64,000 bases of DNA from the NCBI GenBank assembly GCA_028583605.1, contig CM053333.1, positions 15,728,638-15,792,637 of the forward strand, given 5' to 3'. Position 1 is the first letter of the stretch, and each line of letters opens with the position of its first letter. The notes beneath the pieces are model-generated. The model had not been told where the DNA came from. It saw nothing but the letters and a program-made list of their open reading frames with translations, and made no database searches. Source of the stretch: Dastarcus helophoroides (Eukaryota; Arthropoda; Insecta; Coleoptera; Bothrideridae). Shown piece after piece: positions 40,001 to 46,105 of this stretch. A program made the translations under genes and the position numbers.

Positions 40001-43000
40001 ATTTTCAAAAAAGTACAAATTTGAAACTAAAGCAAAATTTTGAAAATTACTTAAAGTCGAAATGGATAAAAATTTCGAGAAAAAAGTGAAAGTTTTAAAT
40101 AATTAAAAAATGTTATATTTTCCCAAAAAAAGGGATATTCAAATAAAATTATAATTTTCAAAAAAAGCTCGAAGTTTTCGAAAAGAAAGTAGAATTTTTC
40201 AAAATGTTGAATTTTCAAGAAAGTTGTTTATTGGAAACAAAATCGAAATTTTATATAGGTAGAAGTTTTCAACAAAGATAATTTTTTCGTGCTCAAAATT
40301 TTTGAAAAAGTCAAAATATTCAGAGGTCGAAATTTTCAAAAAAAAAACTTTAATAATTCAAATAGCACCAAAATGTCAGAATGTTAGCAAAAGCCCAAAT
40401 TTCCAAAAAAAAAGTCGGCCTTTTCAAATAAACGAAATTTTTAACAAAAAATATAACCAAGTCGAAATTTTCAAAAACGGCGAAATTTTCAACAAAGGAA
40501 AAATTTCGAAAAAGGCTACATTTTGACCAAAGTCAGTATTTTCCAAAAAACCAATATTTTCAAAAAAGAAAATAAGTGTAGAATTTTTTAACAGAAAAAA
40601 GTCGAAATTTCAAAAAGGAGTCGTATTTAGAAGATTAAGTCGAAATTTTAAAAAAATATTCATAATTTCGAGTAAAAATCGAAATTTTATAAGAGGCCTA
40701 AATTTTCAACAAAAAGAAAAATGTTCAAAAAAAACTGAAATTTTTTTAATATGCAAAAATATAGTATTAATACTCGAATTAATCAAAAATAGTCATAATT
40801 TCGTGAAAAAGCAGAAATTTTGAACAAATTCTAAACTTTAAACGCTAGTTCGAAGTTTAGAATTTCTGAAAAAAAAATCGAAATTTTCAAAGAATAAAGT
40901 TTTCAAAAAAAAATACCTCAAAATTTTCAAAAAATGGTCGAATTTTTCAAATTATCGAAATTTTTAAAAGTGGCAGAAGTTTTCAAGACGGTTCAAATTT
41001 TCAAAGAAGTTAAAAATATTTAAAATAAATGTCGAAATTTTGGAAAAAAAACTCCTGATTATTCAAAAAAAATATATTTTGACAAAATCAAGAATTTCAA
41101 AAATAATTACAAATTGTCTAAATAAATAGAAAATTAAAAGAAAAAGTCAAATTTTTCGGTGTTTAAATTTCAAAAAAGTAGTATTTTAAAAAATAATTTT
41201 AAAAAAGTAAAAATTTGGAGAATAAGCTGAAATTTCAAAAAAAACTCGAAATTTTCAAAATACAAACTTTTTAAAAAACAAGGGAAAGTATTTTAATAAA
41301 AGTCGAAATATTTAACAAAAAGCGAAATTTTCAACAAGGAGAAATTTTTAAGAGTGGAAATTTTTTTAAAAAAAAGTTAAATTTTCTAAACTCAAAAAAA
41401 AGTTCAAGAAGTATCGAAATTGTCAGTATTTCGGAAAATTTCGCAAAAAACTTTTTTTTAAAGGATCTTAATTTTAAGAAAATTGAATTTTGAAAAAAAA
41501 GTTAAAAATTTTTAAGTCAAAATTTCGAGAAACCATCAAAAATCTAAGAAAACGGAAATCAAAATCTTGAGAAAATTAAGAATTTTGAACAAATGATCTC
41601 CAATTTGTAAGACGACATTTTAAGTTTGAAGTTGTAATGACGAGATTGAAATCGAAATTTTTAGAAAAAAAAGTTAAATTATGAAAAATCTAAAAACTTA
41701 TTGTTGAAATTTTGTGTGAACCTTTCAGTACGATCATCAGATAAAAGTTACTAAACCTCTTTCTTGATATTGCATTTTTAATCTTGTCATTTTTTTATAT
41801 CAATTTTTGTTGCCATTTATGCCACAAAAATAAGTAACATACAAAATATTACTATGTTTTTTAGTATTTCATGTAAAGATATAATTCAAAAAGTACTTAC
41901 TCTAATTTATTTAAAGTAAATGAAGGTCAAAATTCCTAAGCAGTTAAATAATTTTATCTAATTCCTTCTATCAAGAGAAAAACAGTTTTACATAGGTAAG
42001 TAGTCCAGTCCCAGAGAACATGTATCTGTCTTCACAAAGCAGCTAAAAAACGAAAATTAATCTGTAAACAAGTAGATAGAGTAGATTATAAAATAGTCTC
42101 AAAATTGCAGCTTTAACAAATCGTGTATTTTAGATTCTGCTCTATACATATAATTGGACCAAAGAAAACATTGACAAGTTAATAATGAGTTGCACAAATT
42201 TGTCAAGTTGGTTAAACGTCCGGTCTTCCTTTCTGAATTCAATCGTTTCCCAGAAGCTTGGCATCTTTCATAACCAACCGCTCGCCCGCAAAAGCTTTGT
42301 AAGAGCAAATTCCTCCTTCTAAATCGATATTTACCAAACTACATTCCAGCTGACCTCCAATAACCCATACGTCGTCTGCATCGGTAATCCAGAATACATG
42401 ATGAACTTCCCCAAGGACGTCATCAGAAGAAACATAAACCAAATAAATCTGGGAAAAGTCCTGGAAGCTTTCCGGGACCACTTCCGCCAAACCAAATACG
42501 TTACGCCCGATCCGGTCATCACGGCCACCAACGAAATAATCGAGGCCAAAATGTTGGATGAAAAGTCCAAGGAAGAAATGAAACATCTCCACGCTATGTA
42601 CCAATCGCGCACAAGCTCCGCATCCGTACCCCAAATACTTCTCCTTTTGCAGAATTCCAGAATCCTACATTATTGTCATACGCCACTTCTGTTTTTACCT
42701 AGATGGCGCCTGAAAACCGCCGCTACTAGAGATCCGTCCAAACCCCTGCAGATCGTTGGTAAACTCCCCCCGGCCGAAGAAAACTGGCACACTGAGCTCT
42801 GTTACTCGTTTTTTACCGAGTATAGGCGATATTTGCAGACTTTAGGGTTTATGCCATTGCAGTTTGACAACAATCAGAAAGTTGGGTAAGTGCATGTGTC
42901 TGTATTGGAGTATTGCCCTAAAGGTGGGACTTTCAGACTATGGGCGAAAGATAATTCGTCGCACGATTCGGTTTTTTATATTCAGAAAACTATTTTGGGT

Positions 43001-44595
43001 GGAATTTTATTGTTTACAGTTGAATTCGTCGAACCGTTTTTTACAACAAAGCTTTATGCCATAGAATGCAATAGATTACAAAATATCAGCTCGAGAGCTT
43101 CAATCAATAGAGTAAGTTAGGTAAGTGGTGCTGTTTTAAGATTTAATGTTATTTGTTTTTTAGTTTACACTTAGTTTTTTGGACGAGTGTGACAAAGTAA
43201 AAACTTTCATGCATCTTCACTCTTTTACCTACGATTATCACCTCAGATGTATATATAACTATATTTCTAATACCTCGGGGGTCAATAAAGTAAATGATAA
43301 ATACAATGTTAATCAGTTTTTGGATGATTTTATGAAATATTACAATAAAGCTCCAAATTTCGCTAGGAATCTCATACACGCAGGTAGAGGCGCCCTCTTA
43401 CTTACTTACTTTTGTTCCTATCTCTACAATTTCAGATACTTTAACCATTCAGGATTTAGTAACTGAAGGCAAACAGCTGTTTGACTATTTGTTATCGAAC
43501 GTTGACCAGTACAACTTCAAAATAATGGAAATGGAAAAATCCGATAGCGAAACTGAGCATATTCTGGTTCAAGTAACCACAACATCTCAAATTTCGTACA
43601 AGGATGAACAAGATAGGCAACACACCGACGACTTTGACATAACCCTAGTCGTTTACAACCTTTGCACCCCTTACGCTCCAACCGATAAAGTTCTCCACCT
43701 AAAATACTATTTAATTCTGACGTCCAAGCGTGAAATGTACCCTAAATCCGACATCGAGCACAAATTGGGGAAATTCAGAACCGTTTCTTCGACCGCTCGC
43801 AGTTTGTCAGCGTTGGAGCGAACCATGAATGAGGGCGACATTCAAAGACACACGTCCGACACCGAAGGGGAATTAACGGCATCAGATGAACACGTATTGT
43901 TCTCAGTGGAGCACTCCCCTGAAGATACCGGAGGCGAAAGTTCCTCAGAAACCCAAGTGCCTTACATAGAAATTTCCCAAGAATCTGTTAACTACTTAGG
44001 GTATTATTCCTCCCACGAGCAGCTCATGCAGCAGCTAATTTTGGACAAAGCCAGCACGACTCGAGCACACATTAGGCAGATGGTCGCCAAGGGGATGGTG
44101 CATTGCAGGATCGCGTTACTATGGAATAAACTCGTTTTACCTCACGAGGTGCTGACTTACGACGAGTTCATAGAGTTGAAGAGTTTGGCGAAATTGGAGC
44201 CCCTCAGCGATGTGCATCCTAATTTGGGGCCGCTTCTGAATCAACCTCTTTCTTGGTTTGAGGGGCTATCGAAATTGCTCCTGGTGAAGTACAGCGATCA
44301 AAATCGAACTTACACGTCGCCGGATGGGAATATTCAGCATTTGGTCATCTTGCACCCGAAATATTTCGGCGCTTTTATGTTGCTCTCTATGGATACACAA
44401 ACGGCTAGAGGGGTAAGTTTTTTCTAAGTCCCTTAATACATTTGATAAGTTGCGTTTACATAGGACTTATATGCGGTCTACCGGGAGCCTACCAAGCAGG
44501 AAGATGAAGAATTATGTTTAGCCTATGGCAAGGACCTCTTGGATGGATTTGTTAATTGTATTTGTTTTTATTTGTGGTCCGGAATGATTTGCTGA
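4023..44595 (+). CDS. SZT2: SZT2, KICSTOR complex subunit (33 coding exons)
   Basis: SZT2 is the very large subunit of KICSTOR, which anchors the GATOR1 GTPase-activating complex at lysosomes and so lowers TORC1 activity under amino-acid shortage. I recognise it from conserved stretches along the whole protein, including ISRATRLQWLLDHL, GEILFDEV, LVITDGV, SRYLYHKRWIWS, SRLKSM, SFTYDYHLR and FREP-like YREP near the end. The 33 exons listed separately have GT-AG borders, compatible phases at every junction and a joined length of 9570 nt (3189 residues plus TGA). Vertebrate SZT2 has about 3,400 residues, so the model looks close to complete. Introns are 44-56 nt or much longer; long ones carry the degenerate repeat. 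Exon 1 and the borders of exons 28-30 are the least certain. It has no enzymatic domain that I can see. Confidence 0.93.
4078..5094. other. 5' part of SZT2 intron 1
   Basis: This is unique-looking AT-rich intron sequence. ORFs on both strands at 4284-4637 overlap each other and match nothing I recognise. There is no convincing feature. Confidence 0.5.
5095..6110 (-). pseudogene. Mariner/Tc1-like transposase pseudogene
   Basis: Read on the minus strand, the N-terminal part (6110-5853) shows VTRTIYRSNDTVIVAKRYSG, a mariner-type helix-turn-helix region. The catalytic part shows MVWSAVTADGRSSFGFLDRR near 5540-5480 and MDFSI...SKNYQSVDRFK near 5250-5190, ending about 5095. The C-terminal third stays in one frame but holds at least five stops, mostly where the family has Trp. 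The copy lies in SZT2 intron 1 against the gene. A terminal-repeat-like TACAAGGTGACGC lies at about 6233 (minus strand); I could not find the other end. It is inactive. Confidence 0.85.
6240..8010. repeat. Degenerate repeat field, plus orientation (intron 1)
   Basis: This is a continuous field of GTCGAAATTTTCAAAAAA-like units, often preceded by runs of A. It stops exactly where the non-LTR retrotransposon begins and resumes after it, so the element landed in a pre-existing field. Confidence 0.85.
8012..11068 (+). mobile_element. Non-LTR retrotransposon, CR1/jockey-like, inactive
   Basis: A copy of about 3.05 kb with a short 5' leader, endonuclease and reverse-transcriptase regions, and a 3' end in a short A run (11059-11068). 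It sits in SZT2 intron 1 in the same orientation as the gene, inside a GTCGAAATTTTC field. Low-complexity flanks make target-site duplications impossible to call. The GGTAGGTGGTAGACTGG start may be the true 5' end. The similarity I see is to elements in the CR1/jockey group without RNase H; the exact clade is uncertain. Confidence 0.88.
8215..11033 (+). pseudogene. Endonuclease-reverse transcriptase pseudogene of the non-LTR element
   Basis: The first 50 codons (from about 8215) read in one frame and end in FFSNNVFKIEF; the endonuclease part continues in another frame from 8351 (KLNFCNIRG, LSLTETQ, VFLGDFNVHNIPW, NSDHKLV). A TGA at 9101-9103 interrupts it. A linker and the early RT follow to about 9800, then a frameshift, ANDYRPISLLPVISKVMEK, and a TAA at 10015-10017. 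The palm region from 10080 shows LDISKSFDRVWHRSL and GVPQGSVLSPTLFLLHINDL. The catalytic box reads YPDD where the family has YADD. Another stop at 10695 and a deletion precede the C-terminal part (10776-11033). It is clearly dead. Confidence 0.9.
11062..12720. repeat. Degenerate repeat field, plus orientation (intron 1, continued)
   Basis: This is the continuation of the 6240-8010 field on the far side of the retrotransposon. Near 12480 and 12600 there are two similar stretches (TTTCCAAAAAAAAGACAAA followed by GTAGACATTTTGATAAGTC), a local duplication of about 130-140 nt. Confidence 0.85.
12721..14392. other. Non-repetitive part of intron 1
   Basis: AT-rich sequence without a recognisable gene, repeat or RNA. 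A short inverted motif around CAAATTGTTTGGCAAAAT near 13930 is the only structure I noticed. Confidence 0.45.
14401..14870 (-). mobile_element. Internally deleted hAT transposon with exact 8-bp target duplication
   Basis: The 470-bp element begins CAGTGGCGTG and ends CACGCCACTG, a perfect 10-bp inverted repeat. It is flanked on both sides by ACTAGAAC (14393-14400 and 14871-14878). Inside it keeps the transposase C-terminus on the minus strand. The rest of the transposase gene is missing, so it would depend on another element. It lies in SZT2 intron 1. The intact duplication suggests a fairly recent insertion. Confidence 0.93.
14534..14731 (-). pseudogene. hAT transposase C-terminal (dimerisation) fragment
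   Basis: The minus strand encodes LATSATTERSFSVLKRIKKF, then QEKLSNLAMTVQ, followed by TGA at 14536-14534. TSAT.ERSFS.LKRIK and the LSNLA element are diagnostic of the hAT C-terminal dimerisation domain. Only about 65 residues remain, and there is no start. Confidence 0.92.
14879..15079. other. Short non-repetitive spacer in intron 1
   Basis: I see nothing recognisable here. Confidence 0.5.
15080..18120. repeat. Degenerate repeat field with inversion at about 16,880 (intron 1)
   Basis: From 15080 to about 16860 units read TTTTTCGAAATTTCGACTTT-like (minus orientation); from about 16900 to 18120 they read GTCGAAATTTTCAAAAAA-like (plus). The switch is sharp. The two arms could pair in RNA over long distances despite divergence. 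F- and K-rich ORFs here are artefacts. Confidence 0.85.
18121..18827. other. 3' end of SZT2 intron 1
   Basis: Weakened repeat units up to about 18480, then about 340 nt of ordinary intron sequence ending in the TTTCTTTTATAG acceptor of exon 2. Confidence 0.5.
18828..19252 (+). CDS. SZT2: SZT2 exon 2 (residues 19-160)
   Basis: The acceptor TTTATAG precedes this exon. It holds the first strongly conserved block, with ISRATRLQWLLDHL and later YRFVYCLDMSPS and GEILFDEV. The donor GTACAT leaves phase 0 and starts a 44-nt intron. Confidence 0.93.
19297..19527 (+). CDS. SZT2: SZT2 exon 3 (residues 161-237)
   Basis: It starts FTVPGNSSVFQPSIYLTV, matching the conserved VPG..FQP.IY.T block of the family. 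It ends IENQK before GTAGGT, phase 0. Confidence 0.92.
19575..19731 (+). CDS. SZT2: SZT2 exon 4 (residues 238-289)
   Basis: It encodes AQYEGIVGRLFDLPD through SMLAISLLPENSLS. The donor GTAAGT is in phase 1. Confidence 0.9.
19781..20001 (+). CDS. SZT2: SZT2 exon 5 (residues 290-363)
   Basis: It encodes HILVITDGVVAMPEF and LLFQLHYDSIAVSFLKVG, a von Willebrand A-like strand block conserved in SZT2. I placed the donor at GTACGT, phase 0, because the next exon then continues the similarity. Confidence 0.88.
20051..20166 (+). CDS. SZT2: SZT2 exon 6 (residues 364-401)
   Basis: It follows TTTCCACAG and encodes KHEPSMSMNVYHDLFLVW, with the conserved VYH motif. It ends in phase 2 at GTAAGT. Confidence 0.88.
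20425..20643. mobile_element. Small hAT-type MITE in SZT2 intron 6
   Basis: The 219-bp element has imperfect inverted ends: CAGTGGTATTCAAA at the left, and at the right a sequence whose reverse complement reads CAATGGTCTTCAAA. Flanking octamers are AATTAGTA (20417-20424) and GATTAGTA (20644-20651), 7 of 8 matching, as expected of an old hAT target duplication. There is no coding capacity. Confidence 0.75.
20700..20823 (+). CDS. SZT2: SZT2 exon 7 (residues 402-443)
   Basis: The acceptor TTCTTTCAG completes the phase-2 codon. It encodes PNELFRGHRTPNLLSKRQ and ends LSRRMREGFTVD, matching the family's RLREGY block. The donor is GTACGT, phase 0. Confidence 0.9.
20874..21271 (+). CDS. SZT2: SZT2 exon 8 (residues 444-575)
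   Basis: It encodes NLTFLNGHLEIKLSLQWK, then YEFLHDITCMIKKQQKSLYR and IIERFWMRL, all conserved in the family. The donor is GTAAGT in phase 2. Confidence 0.93.
21293..21483. repeat. Tandem duplication of a hairpin-forming unit in intron 8
   Basis: Two copies, starting at 21293 and 21399 (period 106), share most bases. Each contains TCTCTTCACTTT followed some 60 nt later by AAAGTAAAGAGAAG, an imperfect inverted repeat able to form a hairpin. The first copy also contains the palindrome AGTGATCACT. Confidence 0.75.
21517..21679 (+). CDS. SZT2: SZT2 exon 9 (residues 576-630)
   Basis: The acceptor GTTGTAG was chosen because the alternative TTTACAG upstream brings an in-frame stop. It encodes NNWRKWFHTHKISLILKHD and PKHLHT, both typical of SZT2. 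The donor is GTATGG, phase 0. Confidence 0.88.
21735..21953 (+). CDS. SZT2: SZT2 exon 10 (residues 631-703)
   Basis: It starts TIQCRQ and encodes WASFVLIESNTYLKLL and FCLVRITSKLPCAVLHLGF, a well-conserved block. It ends MRHE at GTAAGT, phase 0. Confidence 0.92.
22030..22370. repeat. Degenerate GTCGAAATTTTC repeat, minus orientation (intron 10)
   Basis: Units such as TTTCGAAATTTTCC and CTCGAAATTTTGACC continue up to the start of the pyrimidine tract. Confidence 0.6.
22380..23215. repeat. Long polypyrimidine tract (intron 10)
   Basis: Over about 830 nt the + strand is largely C and T. The tract is built of imperfect units like TTTTCCATCGCCTTCTTCC, roughly 25-30 nt each. Overlapping ORFs rich in Ser, Phe, Leu and Pro at 22160-23218 are translations of this tract. 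The length makes triplex (H-DNA) structure conceivable. Confidence 0.85.
23298..23632 (+). CDS. SZT2: SZT2 exon 11 (residues 704-814)
   Basis: After a TTTTTAG acceptor it encodes EKPLEKILIRYERMPSDF and LSRYLYHKRWIWS, both strong family signatures. It ends ILSTLT in phase 2 before GTACCT. Confidence 0.93.
23681..23993 (+). CDS. SZT2: SZT2 exon 12 (residues 815-919)
   Basis: It encodes EGFSFAYSSGGIITMVLEL, CVVQYVLFPPH, an acidic Glu-rich stretch, and LVTEVWIEPQYGKV. These occur in the same order in vertebrate SZT2. The donor GTAAGT is in phase 0. Confidence 0.94.
24041..24243 (+). CDS. SZT2: SZT2 exon 13 (residues 920-986)
   Basis: It encodes ISQVDLKCINSLLTMEHLSL, then a Ser/Thr-rich, poorly conserved stretch. 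It is in phase with both neighbours; the donor is GTAAGC. Confidence 0.88.
24292..24596 (+). CDS. SZT2: SZT2 exon 14 (residues 987-1088)
   Basis: It encodes EHIPFKFDPISILPLCQQ, matching the family's IPF.FD....LPQCQQ block. The donor GTGAGT is in phase 1. Confidence 0.92.
24646..25015 (+). CDS. SZT2: SZT2 exon 15 (residues 1089-1211)
   Basis: It encodes VQWRCLVKGISVTHVIVTFI, a Ser-rich linker and YVHDCPLAVLVNAY. The donor GTAAGT is in phase 2 and opens a 2.5-kb intron. Confidence 0.9.
25150..27420. repeat. Degenerate repeat field, minus orientation (intron 15)
   Basis: Nearly all of intron 15 consists of TTTTTCTCGAAATTTTGAC-like units, with many point changes and length changes. A short (TC)n run lies at 26201-26215. 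I see no other feature. Confidence 0.8.
27499..27739 (+). CDS. SZT2: SZT2 exon 16 (residues 1212-1292)
   Basis: It encodes HCKALVLAHSKSFVLSLFVAL and CEESVSEIDITSYIM, matching the family block that ends EIDITPF. It is an isolated exon between two repeat-filled introns. The donor GTAAGT is in phase 0. Confidence 0.93.
27780..29860. repeat. Degenerate repeat field, mostly minus orientation (intron 16)
   Basis: The interval consists of CTCGAAATTTCGAC-like units, densest from 28620 to 29400. A non-repetitive island of roughly 240 nt at 28370-28620 includes TTGGGACCGGCAGTGGC; I could not assign it. Confidence 0.75.
29903..30576 (+). CDS. SZT2: SZT2 exon 17 (residues 1293-1516)
   Basis: At 674 nt it is one of the larger exons. 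It encodes LHHLIKDKFFKMVNVGFSPV, PTNSEFYF, an acidic linker, NPLFLHLICTIKYNG and LPTCLGELI, all in family order. The donor is GTAAGC, phase 2. Confidence 0.94.
30626..30698 (+). CDS. SZT2: SZT2 exon 18 (residues 1517-1541)
   Basis: This small exon encodes LNNPEPIINLPDYQRK and ends IIELHKE. Its TTTTCCAG acceptor and GTATGT donor keep the frame, phase 2 in and phase 0 out. Confidence 0.87.
30730..32880. repeat. Degenerate repeat field, minus orientation (intron 18)
   Basis: Intron 18 (2.2 kb) is filled with TTTTTCTCGAAATTTCGA-like units. ORFs such as 31333-31617 are translations of it. Confidence 0.8.
32911..33099 (+). CDS. SZT2: SZT2 exon 19 (residues 1542-1604)
   Basis: It encodes IRWLLKDEIATALLDIEPV, LNLIINHV and LNFVYGPGKSHDKFIE, a conserved block. 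Acceptor GTTTTAG, donor GTAAGT, phase 0. Confidence 0.93.
33155..33398 (+). CDS. SZT2: SZT2 exon 20 (residues 1605-1685)
   Basis: It encodes EFSKISIPEYKLYKEEEFYY and a variable linker with repeated VMSQ. I cut at GTATTT in phase 1; the frame stays open through the intron, so retention would not stop at once, but the next exon supports splicing. Confidence 0.87.
33455..33593 (+). CDS. SZT2: SZT2 exon 21 (residues 1686-1731)
   Basis: It encodes YDEDVSEVYEDFEWLSQL and LPNFWLIMKIEIEAVTIYF, matching the family's FWLI....D.V..FFH block. The donor GTTCAT is non-optimal but the phase (2) fits exon 22. Confidence 0.88.
33648..33892 (+). CDS. SZT2: SZT2 exon 22 (residues 1732-1813)
   Basis: It encodes VQRSVRDAVIELCKKVNQSL and LLLQSLYETKNCDPLL, then a Ser-rich linker ending SRLKSMD. 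The donor GTAAGA is in phase 1. Confidence 0.92.
33983..34395 (+). CDS. SZT2: SZT2 exon 23 (residues 1814-1951)
   Basis: It encodes FSCPVVWETDFVLHPRLKTG and FSVLNRHNMFVYRDNQ, among the most conserved SZT2 segments. The donor GTGAGT is in phase 0. Confidence 0.95.
34443..34712 (+). CDS. SZT2: SZT2 exon 24 (residues 1952-2041)
   Basis: It encodes LKVHGITEAGPDVQCDLVQV and LQNRLDDAVLEFLSITLARN, a hallmark of the family. The donor GTGAGT is in phase 0. Confidence 0.95.
34769..34891 (+). CDS. SZT2: SZT2 exon 25 (residues 2042-2082)
   Basis: It encodes LQYLESFIHYLKQNLLQFL and IPKYADVKSPHQFR. The donor GTAACT is in phase 0 and opens a 2.7-kb intron. Confidence 0.88.
34940..35067 (+). mobile_element. 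Fragment of a non-LTR reverse transcriptase (intron 25)
   Basis: The DNA from GATGGCATCTCCTCTGAG to CTGTTTCTGTTACAG aligns with 10221-10293 of the retrotransposon in intron 1. One frame reads VPQESAPSPILFLLQ, a damaged copy of the RT motif VPQGSVLSPTLFLLH. It is only about 130 bp long and has no detectable ends. Confidence 0.72.
35068..35229 (+). other. Possible cryptic or cassette exon in intron 25
   Basis: This 162-nt stretch (54 codons) lies between an acceptor-like CTGTTTCTGTTACAG and a weak donor CAG|GTTTGA. It is open and in phase 0 at both ends, so it could be included between exons 25 and 26 without a shift. Vertebrate SZT2 does not seem to need it. The acceptor lies in the reverse-transcriptase scrap. 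I do not include it in the main model. Confidence 0.35.
35240..37590. repeat. Degenerate repeat field with two orientations (rest of intron 25)
   Basis: From about 35240 to 36060 it is minus orientation, diverged and Phe-coding. From about 36180 to 37590 units such as TTTGGGAAAAATTCGAAA dominate, a plus-orientation variant with GGG. Phrases around ATCAGTCAAAATCCGTCTT occur at 36100, 36775 and 37150 and also in exon 26, so this part seems to include duplicated pieces of the exon 26 region. Confidence 0.65.
37620..37851 (+). CDS. SZT2: SZT2 exon 26 (residues 2083-2159)
   Basis: It encodes DNIFIFNQSQNPSSGSRGIS and CIALALICDVD, matching the family's NQ.....G.GIACIAL block. The acceptor is TCTTGCAG; the donor GTAAGT is in phase 1. 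Confidence 0.93.
37905..38791 (+). CDS. SZT2: SZT2 exon 27 (residues 2160-2455)
   Basis: This 887-nt exon encodes FRLWKQGRVNIDNLTLKLKS and AVCQATWDIVMEYFLL, a basic Ser/Thr linker, LPCWLEFGYNI, then FIPRQKIFWAMIESDY. Order and content fit the family. The donor GTAAGT is in phase 0. Confidence 0.93.
38890..41700. repeat. Degenerate repeat field, plus orientation (intron 27)
   Basis: This is one of the cleanest fields: repeated GTCGAAATTTTCAAAAAA-like units with frequent AAATTTTCAAC variants. Lys-rich ORFs at 39840-40043 and 40302-40526 are its translations. Confidence 0.85.
42134..42298 (+). CDS. SZT2: SZT2 exon 28 (residues 2456-2510)
   Basis: It encodes ILLYTYNWTKENIDKL and ends SIVSQKLGIFHNQPLARKSF; LYTYNW is strongly conserved in SZT2. 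Acceptor TATTTTAG, donor GTAAGA, phase 0. Confidence 0.9.
42350..42885 (+). CDS. SZT2: SZT2 exon 29 (residues 2511-2688)
   Basis: It encodes LTSNNPYVVCIGNPEYMMNF, LHYCHTPLLFLPRWRLK and ENWHTELCYSFFTEYRRYLQ. An internal acceptor-like TCCTTTTGCAG near 42650 exists, but the frame is open throughout. The donor GTAAGT is in phase 2. Confidence 0.87.
42937..43111 (+). CDS. SZT2: SZT2 exon 30 (residues 2689-2747)
   Basis: It encodes LWAKDNSSHDSVFYIQK, then TILGGILLFTVEFVEPFFTT and LYAIECNRL, matching the family's LPGGIVLVEL and ALECSR blocks. Two donors stand side by side, GTAAGT at 43112 and another 9 nt later; use of the second would add a TAG. Confidence 0.9.
43164..43383 (+). CDS. SZT2: SZT2 exon 31 (residues 2748-2820)
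   Basis: It encodes FTLSFLDECDKVKTFMHLHS and FTYDYHLR, nearly identical in type to the vertebrate segment. The donor GTAGAG is in phase 1. Confidence 0.95.
43436..44412 (+). CDS. SZT2: SZT2 exon 32 (residues 2821-3146)
   Basis: The largest exon, 977 nt. It encodes QHTDDFDITLVVYNL, LKYYLILTSKREMYP, a Ser/Glu-rich linker, CRIALLWNKL and YLVILHPKYFGAFMLLSMD-like sequence. The donor GTAAGT is in phase 0. Confidence 0.95.
44464..44595 (+). CDS. SZT2: SZT2 exon 33 (residues 3147-3189 and stop)
   Basis: It encodes DLYAVYREPTKQEDEE and ends NCICFYLWSGMIC before TGA at 44593. The vertebrate C-terminus has the same FREP and final TACFTLW-like elements. Confidence 0.92.
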   Translation, partial: DLYAVYREPTKQEDEELCLAYGKDLLDGFVNCICFYLWSGMIC

Positions 44596-44900
44596 TATCA
44601 CTCACTTTTTATCGTTATGACTTATTTTTATCTATGTATGTTCTATATTTGAAGACTTTTGAACTTAGTTCATGAATGATCTCTTTTTAAGATGTGTCTC
44701 TATAATTAAGAGATATTTTACCACTTTTAGTCTGTTTTTTGTAATTGTTAAGTTTTAAATTAATGATGGCTCAGTACTCTGTGATATTGTACAAGTTTTT
44801 TAATAGTGCCTCAAATATATTTGTATATGTAAGAATATATATTTTATAGCAAAATATATGAATTATTGTGCCATTATATGCCTAAAATGTTATTAAACTA
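44596..44900 (+). promoter_or_regulatory. SZT2 3' UTR with likely poly(A) signal
   Basis: AT-rich sequence follows the stop. ATTAAA at 44892-44897 is the best candidate poly(A) signal. I see no canonical AATAAA in the first 300 nt. Confidence 0.5.
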
Positions 44901-45999
44901 TGCTTTCTTAAGCCGATTTTTGTTTTCCCTATTTTAACCACTGTTTAAAAACCACAAATTTTCAAAACCGTCCGCACCGAACGATATATATGGGTTTGCA
45001 ACTCTACTGATCAATTTTAGTAGTCATGTTAGTGAGCGTGTTATTTAAATAATTATAAAAAATTCATAAAAATGGCTTGGTCAAAACTTAAAGCCAGAAA
45101 ATGTCACTGATGGATTAGAAATTACATAATTTTCTTGGTGTCTAGACAACCTTAACAACAAAATTGTAAAAACAGTTATTTAATATTTTGCTTAGTCAAT
45201 CTGTTTATTTGTAATTAAAACCACCTAGACAGGAGATGACTTGTTTTGCGGAATGTCAGATTACACTTCATGTGCGAAAATAAATTGCTTGGGATCCAAC
45301 TAGCTGAAACTGAATATTAATCACATAACTGGTGTAAACAACTTCAGAGTCTGGTGTTAGGATAAGTCCGTCTGATGTTAACATCAGAATAAACGCCCTC
45401 TGACTCTCAATCTAAGGTAAAAGCCTCTTAAATCTGAAGTTCTCACAGAGCGCACCTAAAATTAATGGCAGTTTTTAACTTTTTGATTCTATGGTAAAAT
45501 ATAATATATCGGTATATTTATTTATAAAATTAAATTACAAATCATGCACATCTTCTACCTATAAACAAAAAAATCAACCAAATACAAAATCCAAATTATT
45601 ACACTAATCTAATCTCTTTAATAAAAGTATATTTAAGAGTTGAGTCCAAAAATAATTGTTATTTAGATAAATATGGTTTGAAAGTCCCCTACATTTGCCT
45701 TATTTCCAAGCAAAAGTTAATTCAACTCAAGAACCATAAAGACAAAACAATAAAGTATCCGTGGGCGGCCGCGGTCTCCCAGACTGTAAATACCTGTAAC
45801 TTTCAAAAATGGGCATGTAATTAATCAGTTTACTAAGCATCACAATTGTGATGTTATAATACTTAGCTAAACCGACAATGAGCATTATTGGCAAACTAAT
45901 GGACAATGTCCATGGGTAGGCAAAACCCCTTGAAAATTCATGAAAATGTAGCTAAGATGTCTAGGAAAACAAACGTTTTTGTTTCAGTCAAATAGATCA
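44900..45999. other. Intergenic sequence downstream of SZT2
   Basis: No ORF or RNA gene that I can support. A GC-rich patch, GGGCGGCCGCGG, lies near 45764, unusual in this AT-rich setting but without visible context. Confidence 0.45.
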
Positions 46000-46105
46000 A
46001 GTAGTTTTGAACTTACAGAGTTATTAATATCAGTTAATTTCGAACAATTTGCGAGCGCGCGTTTCGTTACGTGACGTCATATTACATACGCGATACCACG
46101 ACCGC
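46000..46105. repeat. Left arm of a diverged inverted pair
   Basis: TAGTTTTGAAC, TTAATTTCG, CGCGTTTCGTTACGTGACGTCATATTACAT-like elements recur in the same order, inverted, at 49370-49456. The arm contains TGACGTCA at 46072-46079. Confidence 0.55.
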
